Positions 25,295 through 32,851 of a stretch of 64,000 nt of DNA are shown here, piece by piece. The stretch is from Duganella aquatilis (GTDB lineage: Bacteria; Pseudomonadota; Gammaproteobacteria; Burkholderiales; Burkholderiaceae_D): NCBI RefSeq assembly GCF_009674565.1, contig NZ_WKJL01000006.1, positions 62,001 to 126,000 of the forward strand. The letters are read 5' to 3'. The notes below the pieces were generated by a model, which was not told the DNA's origin, ran no database searches, and saw only the letters and a program-made list of their open reading frames with translations. The stretch's first letter is position 1; the number at the start of each line of letters is the position of its first letter. The position numbers were made by a program, and so were the translations under genes.

Positions 25295-25522
25295 TTAGTG
25301 CAGGACGCGGGACGGCGGAGCGATCAGGAAACCGCCGAAATCCATCCGCGCAGGCATGCGGGCCGCCAGATCCTGATCCAGCTTGCGCTGCACCAGCTTG
25401 TGCCAGGCGCTGGCCCAGCGGGCCGCCAGCTGGGATTCTTCGGCCGAACGCGCATACAGCGTTCTTTCCACGGCGATTTTCTGGCGTTGCAGGGCGTAGC
25501 TGGCAGATATCAAGGTAGTCAT
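25295..25522 (-). CDS. Small hypothetical protein
   Basis: A 75-residue, mostly helical and charged protein (RQKIAVERTLYARSAEESQLAARWASAWHKLVQRKLDQDL), without signal peptide or Cys. No family recognised. The ATG at 25522 has no convincing Shine-Dalgarno, and a longer overlapping frame exists, so coding status is uncertain. It sits in the 406-bp gap between the Crp/Fnr gene and the SulP gene. The remaining 25523-25691 shows nothing I can name. Confidence 0.4.
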   Translation of the reverse strand: MTTLISASYALQRQKIAVERTLYARSAEESQLAARWASAWHKLVQRKLDQDLAARMPARMDFGGFLIAPPSRVLH

Positions 25523-25691
25523 GGCGTAGTTGACCGGGCTGGGTTATTCGGAGATGCGTTGCCATTGTGCCCGTCTTGCCCCGATTCTGAATGTGCGCCA
25601 CTTCACCCAAGACGATGAGTAAACAGCCCAGCACGTGTAAAATACACCCGCTGTTGCTATTTAGCATCGATTCTTTGCGGCTTATTCCCCC

Positions 25692-27137
25692 ATGTGGTCT
25701 TCCAATTTTTCTAAAAACGCCTTGGCGGGTCTGACCACGTCCTTCGCGTTAGTTCCCGAATGCATCGCTTTTGCGCTGGTGGCGCATCTGAATCCGCTTA
25801 CCGGTTTGTATGGTGCGTTCTTCATTTGCACGATCACGGCCATTTTTGGTGGTCGTCCTGGCATGATTTCCGGCGCCGCCGGGTCGATGGCGGTGGTGAT
25901 TGTTGCGCTGGTAGCCCAGCACGGACTGCAATATTTTCTGGCGACGGTGGTGTTGAGCGGCCTGATCATGCTGTTGTTTGGCGTGCTGCGGCTCGGCAAA
26001 CTGGTGACGATGGTGCCGCATCCGGTAATGCTGGGATTCGTCAATGGCTTGGCGATTGTCATCGCCTGGTCGCAATTGCAACACTTCAAGGCGGATGGCG
26101 CCTGGTTGCAGGGGGCTTCGCTGGTGTGGATGTGCGGCCTGGTGCTGCTGACCATGCTGATCGTCTATCTGCTGCCGCGCCTGACCAAGGCGCTGCCGCC
26201 GGCGCTGGTGGCGATTGTCGGCGTGGGCGTGTTGTCGGCGACGCTGGCGCTGCCGGTGCGCACGCTGGGCGACATGGCGCATATCGCCGGCGGCCTGCCG
26301 GTGTTCGCGCTGCCGGATGTGCCGATGAACCTGGAGACCTTGCACATCGTCTTTCCTTATGCGCTGCTGATGGCGGTGGTCGGCCTGCTGGAAACGCTGC
26401 TGACCTTTAACCTGACCGATGAAATCACCGAGACGCGCGGCCTGCCGAATCGCGAGTGCGTGGCGCTGGGCGCGGCCAATGTGGCGTCCGGCCTGTTCGG
26501 CGGCATGGGCGGCTGCGCGATGATCGGCCAGACCATGATCAACCTGAGTTCCGGCGGCCGCACGCGGGTGTCGGGTGCGGTCAGCGGTATCATGATTTTA
26601 TTGTTTATACTGTTTTTATCGCCGCTGATCGAGCGCATTCCGCTGGCCGCGCTTGTGGGGGTGATGTTCGTGGTGGCGCAGCAGACTTTTGCCTGGAGTT
26701 CCTTGCAGGTGCTGGGCAAGGTGCCGCGTCATGATGCGCTGCTGATTGTGGCGGTGACGGCGATTACCGTGGCGACCGATCTGGCCACGGCGGTATTGTG
26801 CGGGATTGTGATTGCGGCGTTGAGTTTCGCTTGGCGTCATGCGCGCGATATCCGTGCCGACGTGGAGCAGGGCGCCGGCGTCAAAACCTATACGCCGCAT
26901 GGCACGCTGTTCTTCGCATCGGTGGCACATTTCAATGAATTGTTCGACTTGCAGGACGATCCGCAGCAGGTGGTGCTGGATTGCCGTTACCTGCGCCTGG
27001 TCGATCACTCGGCGGTGGTGGCGGTGGCTGCGCTGAGCGAGCGCTATGCCAAGGCGGGCAAAACGCTGCGGGTGCTGCACCTGTCCAAGCGCTGTGAAGC
27101 GCTGCTGCAACGCTCGGGCGTCGCGGTCACGGTGTGA
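25692..27137 (+). CDS. SulP-family inorganic anion transporter with STAS domain
   Basis: 481 residues. About eleven or twelve membrane helices cover residues 10-385, with the SulP signatures LVPECIAFALVAHLNPLTGLYGAF (helix 1) and TRGLPNRECVALGAANVASGLFGGMGGCAMIGQT. The end, about 395-481, is a cytosolic STAS domain (VVLDCRYLRLVDHSAVVAVAAL). SulP proteins carry sulfate, bicarbonate or related anions; the substrate here cannot be told. The last 94 nt overlap the convergent DUF29 gene, whose end is the aberrant one. Confidence 0.93.
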   Translation: MWSSNFSKNALAGLTTSFALVPECIAFALVAHLNPLTGLYGAFFICTITAIFGGRPGMISGAAGSMAVVIVALVAQHGLQYFLATVVLSGLIMLLFGVLRLGKLVTMVPHPVMLGFVNGLAIVIAWSQLQHFKADGAWLQGASLVWMCGLVLLTMLIVYLLPRLTKALPPALVAIVGVGVLSATLALPVRTLGDMAHIAGGLPVFALPDVPMNLETLHIVFPYALLMAVVGLLETLLTFNLTDEITETRGLPNRECVALGAANVASGLFGGMGGCAMIGQTMINLSSGGRTRVSGAVSGIMILLFILFLSPLIERIPLAALVGVMFVVAQQTFAWSSLQVLGKVPRHDALLIVAVTAITVATDLATAVLCGIVIAALSFAWRHARDIRADVEQGAGVKTYTPHGTLFFASVAHFNELFDLQDDPQQVVLDCRYLRLVDHSAVVAVAALSERYAKAGKTLRVLHLSKRCEALLQRSGVAVTV

Positions 27138-27493
27138 AGTCGTGGTCGAGGGTAGTTTGATTGCGCGAACTCTTCCAGCCTGCGGCGCAGACTGGGGCTG
27201 CTGTCGAGCAGAGCGTGAATGCGCAAGCGCTGTTCGATCAGCGTGGAGTGCCATTTATTCTGCGGATAGGACTTCTGAAATTGGCACTTCAACAGGTGCA
27301 TGATGAGAACTCTCAGCCTGTTTTTCAGTGTGCGTAGTTCTTGTTTTTTCATGCCGTCGAGCTCCTCGACCAGGTTCTCGATGTCCAGGTCCGAGAGCCT
27401 TCTTTCCGACAGTAAGCGGACCTGCGCGTCTATCCACAGTACCCAATCGTTGTCGTAGCATGAAATAGCGCGGGGCTGGGCCAGTGTTTGCAT
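27044..27493 (-). CDS. DUF29 family protein, C-terminus truncated
   Basis: 149 residues. The N-terminal 110 match DUF29: CYDNDWVLWIDAQVRLLSERRLSDLDIENLVEELDGM, then LKNRLRVLIMHLLKCQFQKSYPQNKWHSTLIEQRLRI. DUF29 proteins are small helical proteins of unknown function, often in several copies in cyanobacteria and proteobacteria. From about residue 115 the chain is read antisense through the SulP STAS-coding region (PERCSSASQRLDRCSTRS and so on), and the usual closing DUF29 segment is absent. The gene therefore probably lost its 3' end by a deletion that joined it to SulP. Possibly still folded, possibly dead. Confidence 0.7.
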   Translation of the reverse strand: MQTLAQPRAISCYDNDWVLWIDAQVRLLSERRLSDLDIENLVEELDGMKKQELRTLKNRLRVLIMHLLKCQFQKSYPQNKWHSTLIEQRLRIHALLDSSPSLRRRLEEFAQSNYPRPRLHTVTATPERCSSASQRLDRCSTRSVLPALA

Positions 27494-27550
27494 GATGCGC
27501 CTCCAAAAATCTTAGCTTAGGCCGGCGCCATGCCCCGCGTTTGAGACGGA

Positions 27551-29890
27551 TCAATAGTAGTAAGGCGTCTTGCGGCTCCACTCGGTGTTGCCGTAGCGTT
27601 TGCCCAGCACGGTGAAGGCGTTCTTCGACAACGCCTTGGCATCCGCATCGAGACAGCCGCCGCGCGTGGATTGCACCACCACGTACAGCAGCCATGGCAG
27701 ATCGGGATCCCTCGGCGCCGCCGTCACGCGCCGCAGCACGTGGTCGCCGACGAAGCCGGTGGCGGTTTTTAAGGCGCCCAGCTGCGCCAGTTCCTTGTCG
27801 CGGACCACGGCGTTGCCGGTCTCCGGCGCTGGCGGGGCGAGCTCGATGCTGGTGTCTTCGTCCACCGTGACGCCTGGCTTGGCCGGCAGCTTGCACCACA
27901 TGCTGGCCGTGACATCGTCCGGATTCGCTTGCGCGAATTCGTCGCGCGTGGCGTTGTACCAGGTGAGCGTTGGCGCCAGTTGCCATTTCATGGCGCTGAG
28001 CAGCATCAGATGGCGGCGTTCCTGCGTGTTGGATGTCTGATATTTGCGCATGTCGGCAGCCAGCGCCGGCACGCTTTGTTCGATGCGCTGCGCGGCGGCG
28101 ATGGCTTGCGGCTCCTGTCCCAGCAAGTCGAAGCGCATCCATGCGGCGATGGCGATACGCGCGCGCAGCGCGGCCGGCAGACGCTTGTCGGCGCTCAGCG
28201 CGTACAGGTCGGCGGTCGCCAGGCCGCTGTTCAGCCAGCGCTGACCGTCGGAAGCCAGTTCTTCTCCGGTTGGCTTGGCGGAGGCTTTTTCGCCGCTGTC
28301 GGCATCGCGCGATTCGGTCGGTGTGCGCAGCAGGTATGGCACGGCTTCCGCAGGCGTGACAACGATGGCAAGGCGCTCCTGGCGGAACAGATTGCGCGCG
28401 CTGGACGATGCGGTAGCGGCCAGTTGCGGACTTGCCATTACCGCGTCTTCCAGCGCGCGCGCCTTGTCGGCCTGCTTGCTGGTGCGATAGTGACGCGCCA
28501 GCGCATAGCGCACGGTGAGGTATTCCGGCGCGTCGGCAGCGACCTGCAGGCTGGCTTGCTCCAGGTCCGCTGGCATCGTGTCGCCGCCCATGGCGGCGGC
28601 CATCAGCCACACGCGCGCTTGCGGCTTGTTGCTGTCCTTGGCGTAGCGCCGCCATTGTTCCAGCGCGTGTTCGTGCTCTTGCGCGCAGGTGTATTCCGGT
28701 TTGTAGCCGTAGCACTGCTGAATGGTTTGTATCCAGTCGATGAAGCCTGCCGATTTGCGCAGCGCGGGCACGGGCAGCAGCTGGTTTGCCAGCAGGCGCC
28801 AGTCACCCAGCTGGTCGTCGATGTATGGATCGGCGCGCGGGTCGTCCAGCGCCTTGCTCAGTTCAGCGAAGCGCGTATTGGGCGTCAGTTCAGCGCGCAT
28901 GCTGCGGCCGATGGCGCGGGCGTCTTCATGCAGATCCTTCAGCGATGCATCCGCCAGAATGCCATTGATGGTTTCCTGGATGGCGTCCACTTTCTTCTGT
29001 TGCGCTGCCTGGCGCGCGGCGGCGGCCTGCGGGCCTTCCTGCGCGATCGCCTGCCGCTGTTTCCAGCGCTCCTCCTGGGACACCGATGGCGGAACATAGC
29101 TCGCCGCACGCGCCTGCGAGCGCAGGCTCAGATATGCGCCCCAATGGCGCAGCGGATGCTTGTCGGTCGCGCCGATGCGGGCAAACAGCTTGCCGCTGGC
29201 AGCGTAATCTTCGGCATAAAAAGCGGCCGACGCCAGCTGATACTCCTGCATCTGGCGCCAGTACAGCGCTTCGGATGCCGGCAGCGCCACCGGCTGCGCC
29301 GCCGCCAGCTTGGGTTGGCCGTAGCCGGGACGGCGCACTTCGGGATCGTCGCCGCAAATGCGGAACACCTGCCGCTGGGTGGCGATCCACGCTTCCAGCC
29401 GTGCCGGCGTGGCGTCGCTGCGCCTGGCGAGATCGGTCAGCGTCTGCGCCGCGAAGGCGTAGCTGCTGTCCGGGCAGGCGCGATAGGTGGTGGCGACATT
29501 GTCCTTGTCCGCCGGCGGCAGCAGCTCGCGTTTCGCTGCGGCGCTCACCGCCTTGCGCCAGCCGGCGTAGACATCATCCGGCGCGTTCTGGCGCCAGTCG
29601 CCATAGCCGCCGGGCCGGCCGTGCACCGATACGGTCAGGCCGCTTTCAATGCCGGGCGAGGCTTTCAGGTCGCGCGCGCCCAGCATCACGTCGCGCCATG
29701 CGGTGTAGAGATACATGCGTGCATATGTCGGCAGCACGACACCCAGCTGGCCTGCCTGATAGCGCTCCAGCGCGATGTCCGGCGCGTAGCGGCCGGCGTA
29801 ACGGTCGTACGGCACATCGCCGCTGGCGCCCGCGTTGGCGATGGCAAGCAGCGCGGCAGCCAACGCGCCGATTCGAAGGGAACGTGTCAT
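27551..29890 (-). CDS. Large exported protein of unknown function, helical repeats
   Basis: 779 residues with a signal peptide (to about residue 22, ANAGAS). No family recognised. The mature chain is largely alpha-helical with Ala/Arg-rich segments that resemble TPR-type repeats (YAASGKLFARIGA, YLTVRYALARHYRTSKQADKARALEDAV), and scattered Cys (CPDSSYAF, FRICGDDP, QQCYGY, YTCAQE, MWCKLP, GGCLDA) fit a disulfide-bonded periplasmic protein. It ends TPYYY. The start overlaps the stop of the DUF3142 gene by 4 nt, so the two are coupled and probably act together in the envelope. What they do is unknown. Confidence 0.8.
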   Translation of the reverse strand: MTRSLRIGALAAALLAIANAGASGDVPYDRYAGRYAPDIALERYQAGQLGVVLPTYARMYLYTAWRDVMLGARDLKASPGIESGLTVSVHGRPGGYGDWRQNAPDDVYAGWRKAVSAAAKRELLPPADKDNVATTYRACPDSSYAFAAQTLTDLARRSDATPARLEAWIATQRQVFRICGDDPEVRRPGYGQPKLAAAQPVALPASEALYWRQMQEYQLASAAFYAEDYAASGKLFARIGATDKHPLRHWGAYLSLRSQARAASYVPPSVSQEERWKQRQAIAQEGPQAAAARQAAQQKKVDAIQETINGILADASLKDLHEDARAIGRSMRAELTPNTRFAELSKALDDPRADPYIDDQLGDWRLLANQLLPVPALRKSAGFIDWIQTIQQCYGYKPEYTCAQEHEHALEQWRRYAKDSNKPQARVWLMAAAMGGDTMPADLEQASLQVAADAPEYLTVRYALARHYRTSKQADKARALEDAVMASPQLAATASSSARNLFRQERLAIVVTPAEAVPYLLRTPTESRDADSGEKASAKPTGEELASDGQRWLNSGLATADLYALSADKRLPAALRARIAIAAWMRFDLLGQEPQAIAAAQRIEQSVPALAADMRKYQTSNTQERRHLMLLSAMKWQLAPTLTWYNATRDEFAQANPDDVTASMWCKLPAKPGVTVDEDTSIELAPPAPETGNAVVRDKELAQLGALKTATGFVGDHVLRRVTAAPRDPDLPWLLYVVVQSTRGGCLDADAKALSKNAFTVLGKRYGNTEWSRKTPYYY

Positions 29891-30588
29891 GGAGTGCTCT
29901 CAATGTCCGTGCCACGCTTCCACGCGTAGCGGTCGAACCAGTAGGTTTTAGGATAGCGCGCCGTCACCTCGGACGGAAACGCTTCTTGCGGCGAAAAGCC
30001 TGCCACGTTGCGACAACTGGCGTGCAGCGTGGACGGCGAATGCTGGATGATGTCACGCAGGCGCGCGCTGTCTTTCCCCATGCGGAAGAACATTGGCACC
30101 ACTTCGTCGGCGCCAAGATCGTCCAGCCAGGCGGGCGAACGGCACCACCAGGCCAGCGCGGTCACACTTAGCTTGATCTGCGGCGGCAGCTCGTCGCGCA
30201 GCTGGCGCACCAGCGAGCGATAGAACACGCGCTGCGACGGTTTCGCTTCCATGTCCAGCTGCACCCAGCCGGAGGTGCTGGCGTCGGCCGCTTCGTGCAT
30301 CGCGCGCACGATCATGGCCCGCCGGCTTTCGATATCGACAGGCGGATTGACGCTGCTGACTTCCACGTGGACGACGGGCGTGCTGCGCGACGCGTTCGGC
30401 CAGCGTGCACGCGGGCGGGTGAGGGCGGTGTCGCCGCTCAGGAGAATATGACGCTGGAGGACTGCGGCTTCCGGTTGCGACCACGCCGGCAACGCGGCGC
30501 CGTCCCACAACCATGCGATGCGCTGCGCATCAGCCGCATTGCCGGCAGCGGAAACGAACAGCGCAAGAATCAGGAAGATTACAGGCAT
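29887..30588 (-). CDS. DUF3142 domain protein, exported
   Basis: 233 residues from ATG 30588; a TTG two codons upstream is open. The signal peptide ends near AGNAADA. The body carries DUF3142-type segments: WVQLDMEAKPSQRVFYRSLVRQLRDELPPQIKLSVTALAWWC, GADEVVPMFFRMG and a Tyr/Trp-rich close. DUF3142 is uncharacterised but resembles TIM-barrel glycoside-hydrolase-like folds (recalled, not searched). It is coupled by ATGA to the 779-aa gene. A perfect 10-bp hairpin ends 5 nt upstream of the start codon, with no Shine-Dalgarno visible between, so its expression signal is unclear. Confidence 0.75.
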   Translation of the reverse strand: MPVIFLILALFVSAAGNAADAQRIAWLWDGAALPAWSQPEAAVLQRHILLSGDTALTRPRARWPNASRSTPVVHVEVSSVNPPVDIESRRAMIVRAMHEAADASTSGWVQLDMEAKPSQRVFYRSLVRQLRDELPPQIKLSVTALAWWCRSPAWLDDLGADEVVPMFFRMGKDSARLRDIIQHSPSTLHASCRNVAGFSPQEAFPSEVTARYPKTYWFDRYAWKRGTDIESTP

Positions 30589-30593
30589 CGGCA

Positions 30594-30620
30594 AATGAGG
30601 CGGTTGAGGGCCGCCTCATT
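30594..30620 (-). terminator. Perfect 10-bp hairpin between catalase and DUF3142 genes
   Basis: AATGAGGCGG and CCGCCTCATT pair exactly around a 7-nt loop. It begins 9 nt after the catalase stop and is followed by TTT on the minus strand, so it probably terminates catalase mRNA. Its far edge lies 5 nt from the DUF3142 ATG. Confidence 0.65.
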
Positions 30621-30629
30621 GTACCGGCT

Positions 30630-32069
30630 TTATTTGCCTTCGAGTGCCGCGATGGCGGCGGCCACGCCCGCGCCGTAGGCCGGATCGGCCTGGGTGCAGT
30701 TGTAGATGTGACGTTCCTGCACCGGCTTGGATACGCCATGAATCGCGCGCGCCGTGTTCTCGAACAGCAGCTGCTTCTTCTCGGCGGTCAGCAGGCGGAA
30801 CAGGTTGCCCGGCTGCGAGTAGTAGTCGGTGTCGACGCGATGATTCCAGTGATCGGCCGCGCCTTCCAGCGACAGCGGCGGTTCCTTGAACTGCGGGCTT
30901 TCCTGCCACTCGCCGCGGCTGTTCGGCTCATATGGCGTGTGCTCGCCGCCGTTCGGCGTAATGCGCATGGCGCCGTCGCGGTGGTAGCTGTGGAACGGGC
31001 ATTTCGGCGCATTCACCGGAATCTGATGATGGTTCACGCCCAGGCGGTAGCGCGCCGCGTCGCCATATGAGAACAGGCGCGATTGCAGCATCTTGTCGGG
31101 CGAGAAGCTCACGCCCGGCACCACGTTGGCCGGCGAGAAGGCCGACTGCTCCACGTCCGCGAAGTAGTTTTCGGCATTGCGGTTCAGTTCCAGCACGCCG
31201 ACGTCGATCAGCGGGTAGTCGCCTTTCGGCCAGACCTTGGTCAGGTCGAACGGGTGATACGGCACTTTCGACGCATCGGCTTCCGGCATGATCTGCACCG
31301 CCAGTTTCCAGCGCGGGAAGTCCTTGTTCTCGATGGCGTCGTACAGGTCGCGCTGCGAGCTTTCGCGGTCGACGCCGACCAGCGCCGCGGCTTCCGCGTC
31401 GCTGAAGTTCTCGATGCCTTGCTGGCAGACGAAGTGGAACTTGACCCAGAAGCGTTCATTGGCCGGGCTGATAAAGCTGTAGGTGTGGCTGCCGAAACCG
31501 TGCATGTGGCGGTAGCCTTTCGGAATACCGCGATCGCTCATGACGATGGTGACCTGGTGCAGGGCTTCCGGCAGCAGGGTCCAGAAGTCCCAGTTGTTTT
31601 CGGCGCTGCGCAGATTGGTCTTCGGATCGCGCTTGACCACGTGGTTCAGGTCCGGGAATTTCAGCGGATCGCGGAAGAAGAACACCGGCGTGTTGTTGCC
31701 GACCACGTCCCAGTTGCCTTGTTCGGTGTAGAACTTGACGGCGAAGCCGCGGATATCGCGTTCCGCATCGGCGGCGCCGCGTTCGCCGGCAACGGTCGAA
31801 AAGCGCATGAAGATATCGGTTTTCTTGCCGACTTCCGAGAACAGCGCGGCGCGCGTGTACTTGGAGATGTCATGGGTGACGGTGAATGTGCCGAAGGCGC
31901 CCGAGCCTTTGGCGTGCATGCGGCGCTCAGGGATGACTTCGCGCGCGAAGTGCGCCAGCTTTTCCAGGTGCCATACGTCCTGCAGCAGGACCGGGCCGCG
32001 CGGACCGGCGGTCTGGGTGTTTTGATTGTCGACGACCGGAGCGCCGGCCGCAGTAGTGAGGTTCTTCAT
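30630..32069 (-). CDS. katA: Monofunctional heme catalase (small-subunit, clade 3 type)
   Basis: 479 residues from ATG 32069, which has AAGGAAG upstream; a longer open frame of 25 residues before it is not family-like. Catalytic His52 sits in [14 protein letters not shown]. The distal Asn region [24 protein letters not shown] and the heme-ligating Tyr motif [14 protein letters not shown] are intact. It breaks down H2O2 in the cytoplasm. Length fits small-subunit catalases (about 480-500), not the 750-residue large type. No OxyR gene is adjacent. Confidence 0.95.
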   Translation of the reverse strand: MKNLTTAAGAPVVDNQNTQTAGPRGPVLLQDVWHLEKLAHFAREVIPERRMHAKGSGAFGTFTVTHDISKYTRAALFSEVGKKTDIFMRFSTVAGERGAADAERDIRGFAVKFYTEQGNWDVVGNNTPVFFFRDPLKFPDLNHVVKRDPKTNLRSAENNWDFWTLLPEALHQVTIVMSDRGIPKGYRHMHGFGSHTYSFISPANERFWVKFHFVCQQGIENFSDAEAAALVGVDRESSQRDLYDAIENKDFPRWKLAVQIMPEADASKVPYHPFDLTKVWPKGDYPLIDVGVLELNRNAENYFADVEQSAFSPANVVPGVSFSPDKMLQSRLFSYGDAARYRLGVNHHQIPVNAPKCPFHSYHRDGAMRITPNGGEHTPYEPNSRGEWQESPQFKEPPLSLEGAADHWNHRVDTDYYSQPGNLFRLLTAEKKQLLFENTARAIHGVSKPVQERHIYNCTQADPAYGAGVAAAIAALEGK

Positions 32070-32161
32070 GAAACTTCCTTCGCCTGAATGGGATGAATGG
32101 AAACTTCCAGCATAACGACTACAACTGCTTTTCGCCGCTCTCAAAAGAGAGAGTCACAATG

Positions 32162-32185
32162 AAAAACGCCCGGCAGTGCCGGGCG
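32162..32185 (-). terminator. Intrinsic terminator of the Pal-like gene
   Basis: Stem CGCCCGGCA/TGCCGGGCG with a one-base centre, at 32167-32185, followed on the minus strand by five T residues (32166-32162). It is 15 nt past the stop of the OmpA-family lipoprotein: a textbook rho-independent terminator. Confidence 0.85.
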
Positions 32186-32200
32186 CTTGATCAAGCTGAA

Positions 32201-32728
32201 TTACTTGCTTGGGTAGATGATGTCGTCGCGACGGTCGTGGGCGCGTGCTGCGTCGTCGGTGCCGGTCGATTTTTCTTTACCGTAGCTGACGGCTTCCATT
32301 TGACCTTCTTTCACGCCTTGGACTTTCAGGGCGGTGATCAGGGCTTGAGCGCGCTTCTGACCCAGGGCCAGATTGTATTCTGCGCCGCCGCGGTCATCGG
32401 TGTTGCCTTCGACTTTGATCGCCACGTTCGGGTTGGCGGCCAGGAATTTGGCGTGATCAGCAACCAGTGCATCGAATTCTGGCTTGACGGTGTACTTGTC
32501 GAAGTCGAAGTAGACGCTACGGTTTTTGTAGATCGAGCTGTTTGGGTCCAGGTAGGCTGGCAGCGGTGCGGCAACTGGTGCTGGCACTGGTGCGGCCACT
32601 GGTGCTGGTGCTGGCGCAGCAACTGGTGCTGGCGCCGGTGCTGGTGCAGGGGCTGGTGCTGGGGTCGAGCAAGCGCTCAACAGAGCGATGGTGCAGGCTG
32701 CCAGCAGGATATTGGTTTTAGCTTTCAT
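32201..32728 (-). CDS. OmpA-family Pal-like lipoprotein with Pro/Ala linker
   Basis: 175 residues from ATG 32728 with GGGAG upstream. Lipobox LLSAC, then a low-complexity Ala/Pro/Val linker of about 40 residues, then an OmpA-type peptidoglycan-binding domain: SVYFDFDKYTVKPEF, VEGNTDDRGGAEYNLALGQKRA and AHDRRDDIIY. Resembles Pal, which ties the outer membrane to peptidoglycan. Pal is normally next to tolB; here it stands alone, so this may be a second copy. On the minus strand TATAAT occurs at 32817-32812 and may be the -10 element, giving a leader of about 75 nt. A strong terminator follows. Confidence 0.9.
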   Translation of the reverse strand: MKAKTNILLAACTIALLSACSTPAPAPAPAPAPAPVAAPAPAPVAAPVPAPVAAPLPAYLDPNSSIYKNRSVYFDFDKYTVKPEFDALVADHAKFLAANPNVAIKVEGNTDDRGGAEYNLALGQKRAQALITALKVQGVKEGQMEAVSYGKEKSTGTDDAARAHDRRDDIIYPSK

Positions 32729-32851
32729 CGAAATACTCCCGAATTGATTTTGTTTGGGGGACATGGTGTGTACACGCTAGGTGTGAGGCTGTTCCGCAGC
32801 CCGCGACCGGTATTATATAAGGGTTTCCCTTGGAAATATTGGTCCCTTGCA

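Noticed and set aside
25295-27493. Toxin-antitoxin pair made of the 75-aa gene and the DUF29 gene
   Set aside because: They are separated by the SulP gene and share no features with known toxin or antitoxin families.
32570-32670. GGTGCTGG-type low-complexity DNA, considered as a functional repeat
   Set aside because: It encodes the Ala/Pro/Val linker of the Pal-like lipoprotein.
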